The notes under the pieces were generated by a model that did no database searches, was not told where the DNA came from, and saw only the letters and a list, made by a program, of their open reading frames with translations. From the NCBI GenBank assembly GCA_020629315.1, contig JAHDDO010000002.1:1-64000 (forward strand): 64,000 bases of DNA, written 5' to 3'. Source of the stretch: Saprospiraceae bacterium (GTDB lineage Bacteria > Bacteroidota > Bacteroidia > Chitinophagales > Saprospiraceae). A program made the position numbers and the translations under genes. This document shows positions 35,700-45,523 of the stretch, piece by piece; position 1 is the stretch's first letter; every line of letters begins with the position of its first letter.

Positions 35700-36770
35700 T
35701 TATTTTGAAAGCATGTCTTTATGAACCATAATGGCTACCGTTTTCATTTCTGCATATGCTTTTGACATGTATAAGTATCCTTTATATTCACTAATTTCTC
35801 CCCAACTGTTTTTAATTATATAGTAGGTATTACCTTCTTGATCTTTTGCCTTTCCAACGATGTGCATTAAGTGGTCGTCTGTAGTACTAAAACTTTCGAA
35901 ATGTTGTTGTCTCAACGCCTGATTTACCTTAATCTCTGCGCCTGGTTTTGTAAATAAATCTTCTCTTTCAGGTGATTTTGGCAAGACAGCTAATCCTTCT
36001 TTAGCACTAAATCCTTTTTCGCTAACATCACCATCCCAGGCAACACTATAGCCATTGTCTAGAGCTCTATCAATGATATTCATCAAGCTTGATAATGGCA
36101 CATTGTAAAAACTGCCATTTGAGTAGTTATCTGGTATTTCAAGTATGAATGATTGATCGAAAGGGTGATGTGTGAATGATGTAACGCTTACATAGTCATC
36201 TGCATGTATATCTAAGGTTTCAGAAAAAGAATGAGGATCGTATGTTTTTCCGTTGTACTCAAACGTCCTTGGCTCCTCACCCATATACGTGTTTAATATA
36301 GCATTAAAAGCAAGCTTCCAAGAAGGGCTTACCCGCTTACTCTTTTTTATTCCATCCAAAAAGCCTTTTAAACCCGCTTCCATTTCGCTATGATCGTGAC
36401 TGTTATTCCCTGAATTAAGTCCGGAATATACCGATTCAGGAACAACACCATTTTTAGTCATTATACGCATCCAATCATGACTAAGACTTCCTTGAGAAAA
36501 ATTGGCTTTGCCTTGTCTTAAAATATAGTTGTTGGCTTTGTCCTTATAAATATTTCGGACTACCCACATTTCTGACAGATCATGCTCACCTTTGCCTTTT
36601 CGAATTAATTCGGATTCAATAAAAGAAGACGTTGCAAAGCTCCAACAGGTTCCCGTTCTGGCTTGGTTCTTAACGGATGTACAATCTATTTCTTTAGTAT
36701 GTTTAAATGTATATTGTCCATGGACATAGCCAAAAGAGAATAAGCAAAAAAGAGATAAAATCCATTTCAT
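35700..36770 (-). CDS. secreted papain-like (C1 family) cysteine protease
   Basis: 356 residues from the ATG at 36770, chosen because it opens a signal peptide (MKWILSLFCLFSFGYVHGQ). Catalytic residues are visible: the Gln in KNQARTGTCWSFA, Cys42, a His in HLMHIVGKA and Asn in KNSWGE. It has no obvious inhibitory propeptide, since the active Cys is only about 20 residues after the signal, as in bleomycin-hydrolase-type (C1B) enzymes, which are however usually cytoplasmic. It follows the LytTR regulator gene by 10 bases, so expression may be linked to that system. Confidence 0.9.
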   Translation of the reverse strand: MKWILSLFCLFSFGYVHGQYTFKHTKEIDCTSVKNQARTGTCWSFATSSFIESELIRKGKGEHDLSEMWVVRNIYKDKANNYILRQGKANFSQGSLSHDWMRIMTKNGVVPESVYSGLNSGNNSHDHSEMEAGLKGFLDGIKKSKRVSPSWKLAFNAILNTYMGEEPRTFEYNGKTYDPHSFSETLDIHADDYVSVTSFTHHPFDQSFILEIPDNYSNGSFYNVPLSSLMNIIDRALDNGYSVAWDGDVSEKGFSAKEGLAVLPKSPEREDLFTKPGAEIKVNQALRQQHFESFSTTDDHLMHIVGKAKDQEGNTYYIIKNSWGEISEYKGYLYMSKAYAEMKTVAIMVHKDMLSK

Positions 36771-36780
36771 ATTTAGTGGC

Positions 36781-37506
36781 TTAATTTCTATCAATTAATT
36801 TTTTCTTTATGTACGTATCTATAAAAAGTGCTTTGTAAGTATTTCCCAAGGGGATATCTTCCTTGCCAATCCAGATCATATCTTGTTCAATACTACTTAT
36901 ATGGTTTACATTGATTATAAACGATTTACTGACTCTTGCAAAGATAGATGAAGGCAATTTACTCAATACCGTTTTTACGTTCATTGCGGTCATATATTTT
37001 TCATTTTCAGTATGGATGATAACATAATCTTTAAGTCCTTTTATGAAAAGGATTTCATTAAGAAAAAGTTTTATGTATCGTCGTTCTGATTTTACAAAAA
37101 TATGTTCATCAGATATATCAAGGTCACTTTGTTCCTTGCTTTTTAAATGAATTACGTCTCTTACTTTATTAACCGCTTTTAAAAATCTATCAAAGCGAAT
37201 AGGCTTTACAATATAATCAACTACATCCAGTTCGAATGCCTCCAATGCGTATTGTGGATAAGCTGTGGTCAGTATCACGAGAGCATCTGTGTTCGTGTTT
37301 CTAAGAAAATCTAAACCACTTATTTCGGGCATTTCTATATCTAGGAAAACAAGATCAATAGATTCATTATCTAATGTTTGCAATGCTTCAATAGGGGAGC
37401 TAAATTCCCCTTTGAACTGTAAGTATGATATTTTATCACATTGAATCCGTACCCCTTCTCTGGCCAAAGGTTCGTCATCTATGACTATGTAAGAGATTAG
37501 ATTCAT
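36781..37506 (-). CDS. LytTR-family response regulator
   Basis: 241 residues. Receiver domain at the N terminus with the acidic pair (IDDEPLAREG) and phospho-acceptor Asp56 in VFLDIEMP; C-terminal LytTR DNA-binding domain (about 135-240; EHIFVKSERRYIKLFLNEILFIKGLKDYVIIHT and FARVSKSFIIN). Its ATG overlaps the stop of the sensor kinase gene by 4 bases. The regulated genes are unknown; the protease directly downstream is the obvious candidate. Confidence 0.95.
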   Translation of the reverse strand: MNLISYIVIDDEPLAREGVRIQCDKISYLQFKGEFSSPIEALQTLDNESIDLVFLDIEMPEISGLDFLRNTNTDALVILTTAYPQYALEAFELDVVDYIVKPIRFDRFLKAVNKVRDVIHLKSKEQSDLDISDEHIFVKSERRYIKLFLNEILFIKGLKDYVIIHTENEKYMTAMNVKTVLSKLPSSIFARVSKSFIINVNHISSIEQDMIWIGKEDIPLGNTYKALFIDTYIKKKLIDRN

Positions 37507-38543
37507 TGTATGTTTTTCAATTCCTTTAAAGGTATGGTTAAAACGACTTTAAAGTAGCCATTATCATCTTTGATTTCTAGTGTGTGGTTATTTGGAAATA
37601 GAAGATCTAGACGTCGACGTAAATTAGTTAGGCCCAAGCCACTATACGCTTTATCATTCACTTTGTTTACCAAGACATTATTACGGATACTATAGACAAG
37701 ATTATCCTCCGTAATTAAAATACTTTGATCAATAATACCCGTTTTTTCATCCGTTGAAGTACTATATTTTAAGGCGTTTTCTGCTAGAGGAAATAAAAGC
37801 ATTGGTGGAATAAGAATTTGCTCTGTAGAGCCTTCACTTTGTGACTTCCATTCTACATTTTTTCTTCTCAGTTTTTCAAAGTTGTAATAGTTATCTATAA
37901 ATTCTAGTTCTTTATTTAGCTGAATTGTGCTTTTTTGGGAATCGTAGGTTTGATATCTAAGTAAATCCGAAAGATCTAATATAGCGTCATCCAATTGATT
38001 TGAATTCTTTTGTGATAGTACGTATAAACTGTTTAAGGCATTAAATAAGAAATGTGGATTTAGCTGGTATTTCAAAAAGGCCATTTCTGTTTTCAGTTGT
38101 AGCTCTTGTAATTCTTTCTTTTGGTTAATTTCTTGATAGTTAATCTTGAATAATTTAAAAGCTACTGCCAAGGCTACTATAGACACATTCAGGATCACTG
38201 TTTCAAGCATCAATTGTACTTGATTCACATCATAGAACCAATCTTGTGATTGATAGTAGATGTAGGAAGAAAAGATATTCAAAAGAATCAAAAGCCCTGA
38301 GAAGAAGACATATAGTACATATTTCCTTTTTTGTAGAAACCTGGGAATGAAAATATAAAGGTTCAGGTATACCATGGCGAAGTCCATGATTAGAAAAAGT
38401 AGAATTTGTAGATGGTTTTCTATAGGAGGGGTTATACCTAATACAGCCATTAATTCATCTACATAAATAAATGACCAGAAGAGCACGTGTCCAATCCAAC
38501 GAAATCTCTTATCAAACAGAAAGGTTTCGAATCTACTTTGCAT
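37503..38543 (-). CDS. LytS/YehU-type sensor histidine kinase
   Basis: 346 residues. Four predicted membrane helices in the first 130 residues, a short coiled region (about 136-157), then the His_kinase domain with phospho-acceptor His164 in YQLNPHFLFNALNSL, and an HATPase region (LIPPMLLFPLAENALKYS; GLGLTNLRRRLDLLF). No extracellular sensor domain is seen, so it probably senses within the membrane. First gene of the kinase-regulator-protease-DUF2452 group. Confidence 0.95.
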   Translation of the reverse strand: MQSRFETFLFDKRFRWIGHVLFWSFIYVDELMAVLGITPPIENHLQILLFLIMDFAMVYLNLYIFIPRFLQKRKYVLYVFFSGLLILLNIFSSYIYYQSQDWFYDVNQVQLMLETVILNVSIVALAVAFKLFKINYQEINQKKELQELQLKTEMAFLKYQLNPHFLFNALNSLYVLSQKNSNQLDDAILDLSDLLRYQTYDSQKSTIQLNKELEFIDNYYNFEKLRRKNVEWKSQSEGSTEQILIPPMLLFPLAENALKYSTSTDEKTGIIDQSILITEDNLVYSIRNNVLVNKVNDKAYSGLGLTNLRRRLDLLFPNNHTLEIKDDNGYFKVVLTIPLKELKNIQ

Positions 38544-38560
38544 AAAGTAACATCTCCACT

Positions 38561-38568
38561 CAAAGGTA
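38561..38568 (-). promoter_or_regulatory. -7 promoter box TACCTTTG for the kinase operon
   Basis: Exact TAnnTTTG match on the minus strand, 17 bases before the kinase ATG; leader of about 12 bases. Confidence 0.55.
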
Positions 38569-38676
38569 AAGCCATTAACTCATGACTTGGTTAGAGTACG
38601 TATAAAAAATACCTCGTTTTCTATAATTAAACCGCTAGAAAGTATGAAGTGCTCCTTTTTGAAGTGTTTGTTCCTA

Positions 38677-38684
38677 TAAGTTTG
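38677..38684 (+). promoter_or_regulatory. -7 promoter box TAAGTTTG
   Basis: Exact TAnnTTTG match with TTG at 38659-38661 (15-base spacing), about 60 bases before the M43 lipoprotein ATG at 38745. Confidence 0.55.
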
Positions 38685-38744
38685 AAACAGTTAATCGCGA
38701 ATGAGATCGTAACTCGTTTTACTCAACCTTAAAAAAGTTTCAAA

Positions 38745-40511
38745 ATGAAAAAGATCAATGTTTTAAATCTAAAAAACCTAGCTTATTTATTTTTTATTTC
38801 TCTACTAATGGTAGGCTGCCAAGATGAACCTCTTTTCCAAGAAGATACTCAAGAAGACATCCATGAGCATGTTTTAGGTCACAGAAATTGTGGCAAGGAT
38901 CATCACATGGAAAGCTTATTAGCGGATCCAGACTATGCTCGGGCCTATGAGAAAAGAATGGAAAAATTTCGAGCCTATAGCATTGCCAATGTCGATACTA
39001 GAGCTTTGTGTTCTAATCCAGTGGTAATTCCGGTAGCCGTTCATTATCAAGGTGTTTCAAGTCCCAATCGATCATGTTTGGTGGCGCTGGCACAATCTCA
39101 AATCCAGGTGCTTAATAAAGACTTTCAAGGATTAAATAATGATATTTCCAAATGGAATCAGGATAAAACACATTTCCCAGGTATTGCCAATGGAGAAACA
39201 TGTATTGAATTTATTTTAGCAAATAAAAACCACCCTTCTGGTTTTGGTATTAATGATGGCGATGTTGCTGTTACTATCAATAAAACTAATGGCGACTTCT
39301 CTGGACAATGGAGTGGGTACTTAAATTTCTTTATTCAACCTAACACAGGAGTTCTGGGATACTCTCCTCTAGGCGGTGCTGGTAATGGAGACGGCGTAGT
39401 TATTGATGCCAATGCATTTGGTACAGGTAATGGATGTTCCGGTGTAAACCCACAAGCACCTTATAACTTAGGAAGGACATTGACCCATGAACTAGGTCAT
39501 TATTTAAACTTAGATCATATCTGGGGTAATGGATGTAATGTTGATGATGATGTAAATGATACTCCTGATCAAAGAGCGGAACATTATGATTGTCCTAACG
39601 TGCCAGTAAATTCTTGCGGAAGCAATGATCTTTCAATGAATTACATGGACTATGTAAATGACGCGTGCATGTACATGTTTAGCAATGGTCAAAGCACAAG
39701 AATGGAAAACTATGTAGCATCTGCCTTAGGAGGTTTGGTTAATAATGCAAGCAGTGTGATTGGTAGCGGTTCTACGGGCGGTGACGATGGTGGCAATTCT
39801 GGTTCGAATTGTGGAAAACCAAGCAACAGTCAATCGGTTGCGGTAAGTACATCTACAGCAACACTTAGTTGGACAAATATGCCTGAGGCTATCAAGTACA
39901 GAATAAAGTATAAGAGGGTAGGTACCAGTGGTTATTCTTATAAGACAGTGAGCTCTAATAGTGCTACTTTGACGGGTTTGCAATCTGGCAAAGAGTACCA
40001 ATATAATATCCGAACGCAATGTCCTTCTGGTTGGACCTCATACACGAGTGAATTTTACTTTACAACAGAGAGCTCAGGATCTGATGGTGGGGGAACGTCA
40101 GGTTGTTCGAATATGAAAGTATCTATTAAGTTAGATGATTTTCCTGAAGAAACTTCGTGGGAAATAGTTGATGATTTAACAGGAAGTACAGTTGCGTCAG
40201 GAGGCCCATATGGAGTCAATCAGGCTGGAAAAATAAAGAATAAGACAGTATGCCTTGATGATGGTTTATACTCTTTCTATATAGATGATGAATACGGTGA
40301 CGGAATTTGTTGTGACTATGGATTTGGTTATGTCAAATTACGAGATTCAAATAATCAAGTATTCGCTAGTTTGGATGGATATTTTGGGTATTACGATGTG
40401 ATTTACTTTGAAGTTTCCAATGGTCAATTTGACTTTACATCTGAAGATAAGGATGCAAAGCAAGTTACTGTGCCAAAAGTAGCAAGGAATATTTCAGTAA
40501 ATCTGGATTAA
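38745..40511 (+). CDS. M43 (pappalysin-type) metalloprotease lipoprotein with Fn3 domain
   Basis: 588 residues. Lipoprotein signal with lipobox LMVGC (Cys25) followed by acidic residues (QDE), a pattern used for surface export of lipoproteins in some Bacteroidota. M43 zinc protease about 90-335: H248-E249-x2-H252-x5-H258 and Met-turn MNYMDY. Then Gly/Ser linker, fibronectin type III domain (about 352-442), a second Ser/Gly linker, and a beta domain with LDDFPEETSWEI and DGICCDYG (about 455-560) that recurs in Bacteroidota secreted proteases. No T9SS tag. It is a divergent relative of the large protease at 10387-14406. Confidence 0.93.
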   Translation: MKKINVLNLKNLAYLFFISLLMVGCQDEPLFQEDTQEDIHEHVLGHRNCGKDHHMESLLADPDYARAYEKRMEKFRAYSIANVDTRALCSNPVVIPVAVHYQGVSSPNRSCLVALAQSQIQVLNKDFQGLNNDISKWNQDKTHFPGIANGETCIEFILANKNHPSGFGINDGDVAVTINKTNGDFSGQWSGYLNFFIQPNTGVLGYSPLGGAGNGDGVVIDANAFGTGNGCSGVNPQAPYNLGRTLTHELGHYLNLDHIWGNGCNVDDDVNDTPDQRAEHYDCPNVPVNSCGSNDLSMNYMDYVNDACMYMFSNGQSTRMENYVASALGGLVNNASSVIGSGSTGGDDGGNSGSNCGKPSNSQSVAVSTSTATLSWTNMPEAIKYRIKYKRVGTSGYSYKTVSSNSATLTGLQSGKEYQYNIRTQCPSGWTSYTSEFYFTTESSGSDGGGTSGCSNMKVSIKLDDFPEETSWEIVDDLTGSTVASGGPYGVNQAGKIKNKTVCLDDGLYSFYIDDEYGDGICCDYGFGYVKLRDSNNQVFASLDGYFGYYDVIYFEVSNGQFDFTSEDKDAKQVTVPKVARNISVNLD

Positions 40512-40526
40512 CAAGCTGAATTGGTA

Positions 40527-40562
40527 AGGAGGGGATACGAAAGTAACTCCTCCTTTTTTTTA
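40527..40562 (+). terminator. intrinsic terminator
   Basis: AAGGAGG (40527-40533) pairs with CCTCCTT (40550-40556) around a 16-base loop, then T residues that run to the stop codon of the convergent PAS gene. Confidence 0.7.
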
Positions 40563-43500
40563 ATTCATTTTGTCTGAAACATCTTCAAATATCCACAAAA
40601 TACTTTGCTTAAATATTTCATCCTTCATAATTGAAAATTGACTTTCTAAATAGAAAGACTGACCATCATCACCCACGAATTTAATTATCCCTTTTCTTTC
40701 TTCCTCTGTTTTTAGAATGTCCTCCAAAATGGCATTCAATTTTTGTTTATGTTGGGCATCCACGAGATCTTGAATAGATATACTGAATAGTCTTTTGCAA
40801 TATGGAGATAGGATGCGCTGACCTTTATCAGAAATAAAAATGCAATTTCCTGAAAAGGTCATTATTCCTAGTCCATTTGGAATAACATTGAGTAGGTTTC
40901 GATATCTATTTTCAGAACGTTTTAATTCTAGTTCTGCATACTTTCGCTGTGTAAATTCTGCAAATGTTAGTATTAAGTCGCTTTCCGTTGAAACATCACC
41001 TAGCCTGGTAACATTGATAATAACATATCCAGTAATACCCGTTAACTGGTTTACAAATCGGACTTCAAAAGTTACTTGATCAGATGTTTTATCCTTGACA
41101 AGATTAATATTCTTATGAACTAAGGCTATATCTTCCTCATGGAAGCACGAGAAGAAATCTTTTTCTAACAACGAGGCCTCGCTTAAACCAAAAATCTTGT
41201 AGAAGGCTTGATTTCGTAAACTTAATCCTTCGGCATTTAAAGTAGCTATACCGAATTGATTGTTTTCAAATAGCTTTCTAAATTTAGCTTCAGAGTGCCC
41301 TAATCTCAGCTCTGCGCTGACTCTCTCTGTTATATCTTGCGTAAAGAAGATTATTATGTTGGGATCCGTAGTATCTTGGAATGAGGCACCCAAGCCGTAT
41401 TTTACCTTGCCTGCCTTAGTCAATGCTTTGAACGTATATGATGTTTGACCGATTCTAACCGTATCCTCAATAATTTCTTGAAAGAAGTCCTCATTAGGTC
41501 TACCATCCAATTGTAGCTGAGGATTCAATTTGCTCCTGTCTGCTTTGAGAAATTGGGATTTCTTATCGTAGCCATAGAACCGAACCATTGCTTGATTACA
41601 ATCTATGAGTTGACTATTTCTTACATCGAAATAAGTAATGCCTAGCAGTTCATTATTAAATACATCTTGCATTCTTTGCCTTGACGTATTAATTTCTTTT
41701 TCCTTGGATAGAATTTCTGTTAGGTCCTTTGAAAGTTCCACAAGTCCAATCACTTCATCATTTTCATCTTTGATAGGGGTATATATGTTTTCATGATAGT
41801 ATTGAATATCTTGTACTTTTCTATCAACTCTGTATGAAAAATGTTTGCCTGAGAATACTTTTCTGAAATATTTACTGTGCCAAGATTCTAAAAGATCAGC
41901 TGGGACTACTTGACTTAGATTATTAGCTTTTTGAAGATCTACTTCTGCAAAAAGCTTGAATTCTTTTTTTGCTTTGGAGTTGATCGCAATGATATTGTTT
42001 TGTGGATCAATAGCTATAATACCTTCTGAGATCGCTTCTAGGGTACTTCGAAGGATAGCTTCACTATTTTTTGCTTTCTTATTGGCTTCTTCTAGTTCAG
42101 TAATATCCGTTAGTGTAACTAAAGCTTCGATATATTCTCCTGCATCATCTAGTTTTGCTGCTGATTTCACATAAAAAGAAATATAATCACCATTCTTATC
42201 TCTAACTTTTGCTTTGACGGCATCTTCTGCACCATCCCGTTGCTCTATCATTGCAGACAACCTATCTAGCAAATACTCTTGTTCATCAGGGTGGCAAAAC
42301 TCTAATATATGTTTGCCAATCATATCTTCTTTCTGATACTGCAGCCTTCGTAATAAATATGGATTTACCGCTTGGATATACCCATTTTGCCCTTTGTAAA
42401 TGCCAATTTCAGAAATGTTGAAAAAAGAGTCTAACTCAGCAGATTTATTTATCAATTGTTTCTGTGTTGATACCAGATCGGTGAGGTTTGAAACCACGAA
42501 TAGATTTTCTACGTACTTGCCATTTTCATCATAACGACCTGCGATTACTGCCGAACCAAATACGACTTCGCCATTTTTATGAATCATCCTAAATTGGATG
42601 TTAAGATTTTCATTGGCGCGTTCTTCAAGTTTCGAAACTGCCTCTCTTACTATATGGATATCATCAGGATGTAGTGTAGCATTTGCTCCTTCTGTAAGCA
42701 ATTCTTCTTGTGAATATCCAATCATTTCGCAAAAGAATGGATTGGCACTCAGCAATTTGTTGTCAGCACCCACGGTAATACCTACTGGCGCAGTATCAAA
42801 GAATTGTTTATACTTTTCTTGGGCTTCTGCGGCTTCTTTAATGGCCAACTCTCTTTCTGTTACATCATTATAGAAACAGATAAATTCGCGAGTATTTTCA
42901 TCTATTTGATTTAGGGCTATACTTCCTTCTATATGTAATACTTCACCGTCAAGATTTTTGCATTGATAATAGTAATTGGCTTTGGCAACACCATTTCTGA
43001 GCAATTCAACATCTTCTAGAAAGTCTTTGCGTGCCTCTTCATCAAAGATTTGAGAAATATTTTTGCCAGTCAGTTTTCCAAAACGTGTTTCGGCAAAAGG
43101 TGAACTTAGGAGCACCTCCATAGAATCATCTAGAAGTAATACAATCGATTTAGAGGACTGAATCAGTGATTTGTATTTTTTTTCTGATTCTGCAATACGT
43201 TGGTTAGCCAGTACAGAATTGGTTTCATCATAGTAGGCAAGAATAAATCCTTCTGGCTTCATTTCAGTATCAAATAATGCAGTTACACCGCCAGCGAGAT
43301 AAAATATTTTTCCGTCATCTTTTACTCCTCTAACTCGAATATCTTGTGTACCTCCTTCTGATGCCACTTTAGCCAAGGCCGCTTGCAAAGAAGGGAGGTC
43401 TTCTTTGTGAACTCGTTTGCTAAGCATTGAAAAACTGTCTAGTTCATCGTCTGATAAGGAATCAAAATTCCCAAACAGTTTTGCTGAGTTTTTAGTACCA

Positions 43501-44138
43501 TAGATTCGCTTACCTTGGAGATTAGTGTGCAATACATTTAAAGGAATGTTCTCTACTAGCTTTTTATATCTATACTCAGTCTTTTCTAATTTCTTTTCGG
43601 TTGATTTAATATCTCTAAGCCTACTTTCGAACTTCATAAAGAAGGCAGTAAATACAATGAAATAGATAATTATAAAGAAGAAGACAAAGTACTGGTCGTA
43701 TATATTTTGGGGCGTAGGTAATGTATACGTACTACTACTGAGAACTTCATAAAATTGTGAAAGCAAGGTAAGTACTATAATATAAATCAGTACCTTTTTA
43801 CGTGTAGCTCTTTTCTTGATTCGAAAGAACAACATAAAACTTGCGATAATACCCAGAAAGCTTTCATGTTTTACATTAGGGAAGAAAATAGCAAAGTTTA
43901 TGAGAAGTAAGGTGAAAAGTAAAATAATTACAATGGCTATAGCATTGTGATTATTAAATATGGTTGCCAAATATAGAATCCCTGCTGCCACGCCTAAAGA
44001 GGCGTATAATTGGGTGAAAAACGTATTCGAACCCAGGAAAAAGAAGTTGTAGAGCAACAGTAGGGTAGATGCTGCAAATACCACTAAGGTCAGTGGTCTT
44101 AAATGACCTACTTCAAAATAATCTCTTGCGCCTTGCAT
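40560..44138 (-). CDS. membrane protein with eight PAS domains and no visible output domain
   Basis: 1192 residues. The first about 175 residues hold six or seven hydrophobic helices; a short coiled linker follows. Eight PAS units can be counted from their lead-in helices (EYRYKKLVENIP, EKKYKSLIQSS, QEKYKQFFDTAP, SAELDSFFNISE, EAILRSTLEAIS, RQRMQDVFNNEL, EAKFRKLFENNQ, ENRYRNLLNVIP), most ending in a DIT/DVT/DLT PAC signature. The chain stops right after the last PAS (FEDVSDKMN): no histidine kinase, GGDEF, EAL, HTH or methyl-accepting domain is seen, and the next genes do not supply one. It may work by protein-protein contact or be a kinase that lost its output module. Confidence 0.88.
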   Translation of the reverse strand: MQGARDYFEVGHLRPLTLVVFAASTLLLLYNFFFLGSNTFFTQLYASLGVAAGILYLATIFNNHNAIAIVIILLFTLLLINFAIFFPNVKHESFLGIIASFMLFFRIKKRATRKKVLIYIIVLTLLSQFYEVLSSSTYTLPTPQNIYDQYFVFFFIIIYFIVFTAFFMKFESRLRDIKSTEKKLEKTEYRYKKLVENIPLNVLHTNLQGKRIYGTKNSAKLFGNFDSLSDDELDSFSMLSKRVHKEDLPSLQAALAKVASEGGTQDIRVRGVKDDGKIFYLAGGVTALFDTEMKPEGFILAYYDETNSVLANQRIAESEKKYKSLIQSSKSIVLLLDDSMEVLLSSPFAETRFGKLTGKNISQIFDEEARKDFLEDVELLRNGVAKANYYYQCKNLDGEVLHIEGSIALNQIDENTREFICFYNDVTERELAIKEAAEAQEKYKQFFDTAPVGITVGADNKLLSANPFFCEMIGYSQEELLTEGANATLHPDDIHIVREAVSKLEERANENLNIQFRMIHKNGEVVFGSAVIAGRYDENGKYVENLFVVSNLTDLVSTQKQLINKSAELDSFFNISEIGIYKGQNGYIQAVNPYLLRRLQYQKEDMIGKHILEFCHPDEQEYLLDRLSAMIEQRDGAEDAVKAKVRDKNGDYISFYVKSAAKLDDAGEYIEALVTLTDITELEEANKKAKNSEAILRSTLEAISEGIIAIDPQNNIIAINSKAKKEFKLFAEVDLQKANNLSQVVPADLLESWHSKYFRKVFSGKHFSYRVDRKVQDIQYYHENIYTPIKDENDEVIGLVELSKDLTEILSKEKEINTSRQRMQDVFNNELLGITYFDVRNSQLIDCNQAMVRFYGYDKKSQFLKADRSKLNPQLQLDGRPNEDFFQEIIEDTVRIGQTSYTFKALTKAGKVKYGLGASFQDTTDPNIIIFFTQDITERVSAELRLGHSEAKFRKLFENNQFGIATLNAEGLSLRNQAFYKIFGLSEASLLEKDFFSCFHEEDIALVHKNINLVKDKTSDQVTFEVRFVNQLTGITGYVIINVTRLGDVSTESDLILTFAEFTQRKYAELELKRSENRYRNLLNVIPNGLGIMTFSGNCIFISDKGQRILSPYCKRLFSISIQDLVDAQHKQKLNAILEDILKTEEERKGIIKFVGDDGQSFYLESQFSIMKDEIFKQSILWIFEDVSDKMN

Positions 44139-44226
44139 AGTCAGAATTATAATTACAAACTAGCAGGCTGTTTAGAACCGAAGCTTTACTGTTTCAATAC
44201 CCAGAAAGCTCTGAAGAGTGCGTCTA

Positions 44227-44967
44227 TTAAAATTTAATAAACTTTGATCTACTACCGCAACTTGCTTTGCCGTAATAGCCAAGACCCCAATTCAGTTCAA
44301 AGACAATGCCTGCAAAAACAGGTGCTGTGCTCACTCCAGGGTTGGTTACATTTACATCAGGAACGGGATGACCAGCTAGGTGACCGTCTGGATTAACAAA
44401 ATCTGTAAATCCATATTCAAATCGTAAACCTAATATGCCACTAAAGGCATTATCACCTCCTATAAAATAGGCACCAAAACCTAACACAGCTCCTATATTA
44501 TTTGAAGCATAATTGTCGGCTACTCCGACACGTGGTTCAGATGCATATCCAGAGAGTACATCATTTACGAATGAAAACTTAGGCCCAATTTCCACATATC
44601 CTAATTGTCTATTATTTCTGTATAATGTATAAAGATCAACTGTGTTCCATTCAACGATGTAATCCCTTACTTCAGTTGGATTTCTATGATCTTCAAAAGA
44701 TTGTTCTGCATTTGCAAACATCACATCAATGGTGAAGCCGCTCGTTCCTTTATTTATACCAAGCTTAGCACCAAAACTATAGCCTGTACTAATATCGAAT
44801 TCCCAGTCTGATGTGGCACGATCCCAGATGCTAGAATTGTAGAGACCAGTTGCTCCATATCCAAATTTAACACCTGTGTCAAACCACCAAAACTCAGCTA
44901 CTCTTTGGCCAAATACGGAGCTTGTAAATAGTAAAAAACTTGCCACAATCAAAAAACGCGTATTCAT
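44227..44967 (-). CDS. outer-membrane beta-barrel protein, putative
   Basis: 246 residues with a signal peptide (to about VFGQ, 21). The rest alternates aromatic and glycine-rich strands (FDISTGYSFGAKLGIN, FTIDVMFANAEQSF, LRFEYGFTDFV, GIVFELNWGLGYY), as expected for an eight-stranded-type outer-membrane barrel. It ends in KFIKF, with a final aromatic residue typical of barrel proteins. No specific family recognised. Confidence 0.7.
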   Translation of the reverse strand: MNTRFLIVASFLLFTSSVFGQRVAEFWWFDTGVKFGYGATGLYNSSIWDRATSDWEFDISTGYSFGAKLGINKGTSGFTIDVMFANAEQSFEDHRNPTEVRDYIVEWNTVDLYTLYRNNRQLGYVEIGPKFSFVNDVLSGYASEPRVGVADNYASNNIGAVLGFGAYFIGGDNAFSGILGLRFEYGFTDFVNPDGHLAGHPVPDVNVTNPGVSTAPVFAGIVFELNWGLGYYGKASCGSRSKFIKF

Positions 44968-45027
44968 AACTTCTATATTGATATAACTAAATTACGTAAT
45001 AAATAAGATTTTGACACTGAATACCTC

Positions 45028-45411
45028 TTATTCTTTCCACTCAGAATACCCACCTAATAAATTATAGGCTTCCACAAAACCTTGGTTTTGCATTATTTTA
45101 AGTGTTTTGCCGCTTCTACCTCCACTTCTACAATACACTAAATAGGGTGTGTTTTTATCAAGCTTATTCAACTCCTCTTTAAAATTGCCTTGATAAAAGT
45201 CTATCTTTACGGCTCCATTTATATGGCCCTTGGCTATTTCTTCATCGGTCCTTACATCTAGAAATACAAGGTTTTTCTTTTTGGCAATTAGACCATTGGC
45301 TTCAGCCTTTGTCACATCTTTAAAAATATGGTCAGTTTGAACGGCTGTTTTTTGATTTGAGTTGCATGCAGAGAGTAAAATAATACTTAAAACTAGCAGA
45401 TTAATTCTCAT
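45028..45411 (-). CDS. rhodanese-domain lipoprotein
   Basis: 127 residues from the ATG at 45411 (an ATG five codons earlier is less likely). Lipobox LSAC follows a short signal. The rhodanese domain (about 32-127) has FLDVRTDEEIAKGHI and the active-site loop YCRSGGRSGKTL, with catalytic Cys in CRSGGRS. Single-domain periplasmic rhodaneses handle sulfane sulfur; the substrate is unknown. Monocistronic. Confidence 0.9.
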   Translation of the reverse strand: MRINLLVLSIILLSACNSNQKTAVQTDHIFKDVTKAEANGLIAKKKNLVFLDVRTDEEIAKGHINGAVKIDFYQGNFKEELNKLDKNTPYLVYCRSGGRSGKTLKIMQNQGFVEAYNLLGGYSEWKE

Positions 45412-45523
45412 CAATTTATATATCATAGCATTTTATATATGTTATACGAAGATACATAATCCCCTTATAGTACCTGTTTTAGGTAAAAAAAAGTGATTTC
45501 TTCAGAAAAGATTAAAATTTATA

